Origin: Cladosporium sp. IMV 00045
Taxonomy: Eukaryota; Ascomycota; Dothideomycetes; Cladosporiales; Cladosporiaceae
NCBI GenBank assembly: GCA_001931905.2
Contig: MSJI02000748.1
Location: 102,578 to 166,577, forward strand
Reading direction: 5' to 3'
DNA: 64,000 nucleotides
Shown: one piece after another, positions 63,101 to 64,000 of the stretch
Position numbering within the stretch: position 1 is the stretch's first letter
How the letters are laid out: each line of letters begins with the position of its first letter
The notes under the pieces: model-generated
What the model was told of the DNA's origin: nothing
What the model saw: the letters and a program-made list of their open reading frames with translations, nothing else
Database searches by the model: none
Made by a program: the position numbers and the translations under genes

Positions 63101-63979
63101 CTGGCCGAGTTTGAAGTCACGGCCGCGTGACACAGGGCGCTGGCGCTCAGCGTCGTTGTGGTCGTCTTCATCGTCGGCATCACTCTCCTCAGCAACAGAA
63201 GAGCTGCGCGGCTTGAGTGAAAGCTGCTGGTCGCTGGATCTGGGACGCTTGACCACGGAGGTCTGGATGGTACGGAGGCTGTCCTCCAAAGGCTGGAGGC
63301 GGCGATCGATCACACGGCTAATGATGCTGTCAATGTGGTTGTCGAAGAACATGCTGCGTGATTGCAGTTTCTCTTCGTCAATAGGCGACAACAGGCCAGA
63401 CCAGTCGCTATGCGGCGCCTCATCGTTCTTGTTGATACGCTGCGGTGGCCATCCGTTCATACCAGCAGGCTCATCGCTCTCGCTCCGTTCCTTGTTAGGG
63501 TCGTTGAGAGGCGTCTGGTAAGGGAATTGGAGACGCTTAGGACTAGGGCTTGGACCCTCACTGCGAGGCCAGCCTGGCAGGTAGGTAACTCCCTTCGGGG
63601 GTTGAAGATCCGGGCTGCGCGGAGGTGATTCAACCTTCGGAGGGCTAGCTGCTGGCACAGTCTCGGATTCGTTCATATGCTGCATAATAGCATCGATCTC
63701 ATCGAAAGTTGGCTCCTCCCTCGGCTCATCGCTGGTGTCCAGGCTCTCGGGCAAGTTGTATGGCCTGTGCGGTTCCGACAACGAAGGGGTGGTGTCACGT
63801 TCCTCCGGCTGTTCATTGGTAGGGTTGAGCGCGTGGGTTTGCGGAGCCGGCTCATCCTCGACAATTTCGCCCTCTTCCAGCTCGCTAATGGACGTCTCGG
63901 GAGCATGGTTCGCTTTGATCGGAGACCTGGTGCTCTCGTGGGAGGGCTGTGCGCCATGGAAGACGAAGGGTTTGGCCAT
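60158..63979 (-). CDS. Large coiled-coil protein with tandem repeats, function unknown
   Basis: Single exon of 1273 residues from the ATG at 63979 (MAKPFVFHGAQPS); sequence upstream is cut by the window edge, so an extra 5' exon cannot be ruled out. Residues 1-200 are disordered, with an early acidic LEEGEIVEDEP. Coiled coil runs from about 200 to about 1050. It includes eight tandem 25-residue repeats (484-683) of the form E-R-x-G-[FL]-E-S-T-I-A-G-L-E-x-R-L. A conserved block near 1010-1060 (IAWLRELLGVRNEELTELINALSRP, then TAIRIRANLQMEQQEKERFG) recurs, as I recall, in fungal proteins labelled myosin-heavy-chain-like or M-protein-repeat. The tail is Ser/Pro-rich and then acidic. There is no motor domain. 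A scaffold or cytoskeletal role is only a guess. Confidence 0.8.
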   Translation of the reverse strand: MAKPFVFHGAQPSHESTRSPIKANHAPETSISELEEGEIVEDEPAPQTHALNPTNEQPEERDTTPSLSEPHRPYNLPESLDTSDEPREEPTFDEIDAIMQHMNESETVPAASPPKVESPPRSPDLQPPKGVTYLPGWPRSEGPSPSPKRLQFPYQTPLNDPNKERSESDEPAGMNGWPPQRINKNDEAPHSDWSGLLSPIDEEKLQSRSMFFDNHIDSIISRVIDRRLQPLEDSLRTIQTSVVKRPRSSDQQLSLKPRSSSVAEESDADDEDDHNDAERQRPVSRGRDFKLGQIKSIVMDAIREQGPSSAQSYHDIADLHSALADMKVSFARAASASLELDDIKLVVENAIARQPKAAPPVEHEGTGDSTRHIKEMQGRLDETLANALEDANHRQQAEAREADVRRMLKLAEEELRLLRESSQDDDARLHALEQERQELRHRAESAEERTSSMEDEHEAMQATLEEYRTSSNRWRQEIDENNAEREELESNISELETRLQAEQEAGKQERDGFESTIAGLEKRLRTEQEASQQERAGFESTIAGLEHRLQAEQEAVKQGNGGLESTIAELERRMRAAQDASRQDRDGLERIIAELEQRVRAEREATKREKAPLQNAIGQLEQRLRGAHEAGKAERAGLEKSVVELEERLRAAHENGQREREELENTIAGLEQQFEETQESGTGMRRRLEKLHSDMATAAGQLASEKASWKAKEEDYIARCEVLEAQNAVHARERAGLEEEVQNLRAVAAESTDARLTLEHMRASKSSLDEMVRKQQAELKEQQALTARFERDYHDARESARAEIHRTRMSLETDVEAANHQVNIVRAEYESELARVRAELDSVRMDADTAKERHALMLEAESDSKREALRKVNQDNSIALDKARTNYDSAVEDLKAQHGRALRHANEDKDRSEYFLNERLSLADAKLQHFQDRVLHLEERLEVTKAAAQAAAMSAQGKQSPVPNARSAIPEKISPQALRESILVLQEQLQERETRIEQLQHKAKTEGPAKIKERDSEIAWLRELLGVRNEELTELINALSRPTFDRDTVRDTAIRIRANLQMEQQEKERFGQSGSLPGQALASFTSFATPKATSLFNKWRSSMESNTLKSQAPSARGSVGGSRSNTPSRLSAPARAQPSFSSGGLMTPPATNMRTSPVPEATNSLPAPVLSRNASHQPEHETESSELSSKAQGKQPVTEDPSTPPELFTANEYDQDAEDAHAQIPDFDEPEAEEAEGDEDLDDVLDNQPPAFRSLEDELDEPSTVGGDEDEGA
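61931..62530 (-). repeat. In-frame 75-bp tandem repeat, eight units
   Basis: Exactly 600 bp inside the coiled-coil gene encode eight 25-residue units. Unit starts read EREELESNI, ERDGFESTI, ERAGFESTI, GNGGLESTI, DRDGLERII, EKAPLQNAI, ERAGLEKSV and EREELENTI. Period 25 is not a multiple of 7 but equals 7+7+11, compatible with a continuous coiled coil with periodic hendecad shifts. Units 2 and 3 are the most alike, hinting at recent duplication. Confidence 0.85.
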
Positions 63980-64000
63980 AGCTGACAACGAGCTGTTGGA

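Noticed and set aside
1..64000. CRISPR arrays, rDNA units, retroelements or toxin clusters
   Set aside because: No direct-repeat/spacer arrays, reverse transcriptase, integrase or biosynthetic gene clusters were found; the aldo-keto reductase stands alone among housekeeping genes.

Overview
The window looks like nuclear DNA of a filamentous ascomycete (Pezizomycotina), most likely a dothideomycete. The clues are single-gene transcription units, short introns of about 50-110 nt (GTATGT/GTAAGT donors, CTRAY-type branch sites, YAG acceptors), a dispersed 5S rRNA gene, and fungal forms of Mediator Med19, Rpd3L Rxt2, Cmc4, Cue5, Rtt107/Brc1 and Hem25. The class-level placement is an impression from gene content, not a computed result.

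Layout. 1-2756: almost no coding content, with perhaps the start of a leftward gene at the very edge. 2757-7956: Acl4 and Gir2 homologues (head to head) and the BRCT protein Rtt107/Brc1. 7957-16125: tRNA-Ile(AAU), a nucleoside hydrolase with one apparent frame break, a five-exon Cmc4 gene whose first coding exon is just the ATG, SUMO, and an acyl-CoA dehydrogenase. 17400-28986: Med19 and Rad10/ERCC1 (head to head), an SsuD-like flavin monooxygenase, Rxt2, and a Cue5-like autophagy receptor head to head with a DHX35-type helicase that has a GC-AG intron. 28987-41577: a gene-poor, accessory-looking zone with a complete 5S rRNA gene, two 40-nt 5S fragments broken at the same base, a cation diffusion facilitator with unusual metal-site residues, a decayed GMC oxidoreductase, a secreted Thr-rich protein with an apple-like domain, and a CorA-type channel. 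41578-47317: a SET/MYND protein, a sphingoid base kinase and a one-pass membrane protein. 47318-49962: no protein gene, but an initiator tRNA-Met gene that carries a normal 20-nt anticodon-loop intron and a second 69-nt insert with all the hallmarks of a spliceosomal intron. 49963-63979: a secreted dienelactone hydrolase, an aldo-keto reductase, Orc1, an uncharacterised fungal protein, the mitochondrial glycine carrier Hem25 and a long coiled-coil protein with eight tandem 25-residue repeats.

Most genes are housekeeping (ribosome biogenesis, DNA repair and replication, transcription, mitochondrial import, lipid and haem metabolism). Several lie head to head across 300-660 bp, which suggests shared promoters. 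The metal transporters, secreted protein and gene relic cluster in the gene-poor middle. The strongest candidate for something new is the initiator tRNA gene. Next are the hidden Cmc4 gene, the co-terminal 5S fragments and the repeat array in the coiled-coil gene. All exon boundaries were inferred by eye from splice signals, reading frame and family similarity.
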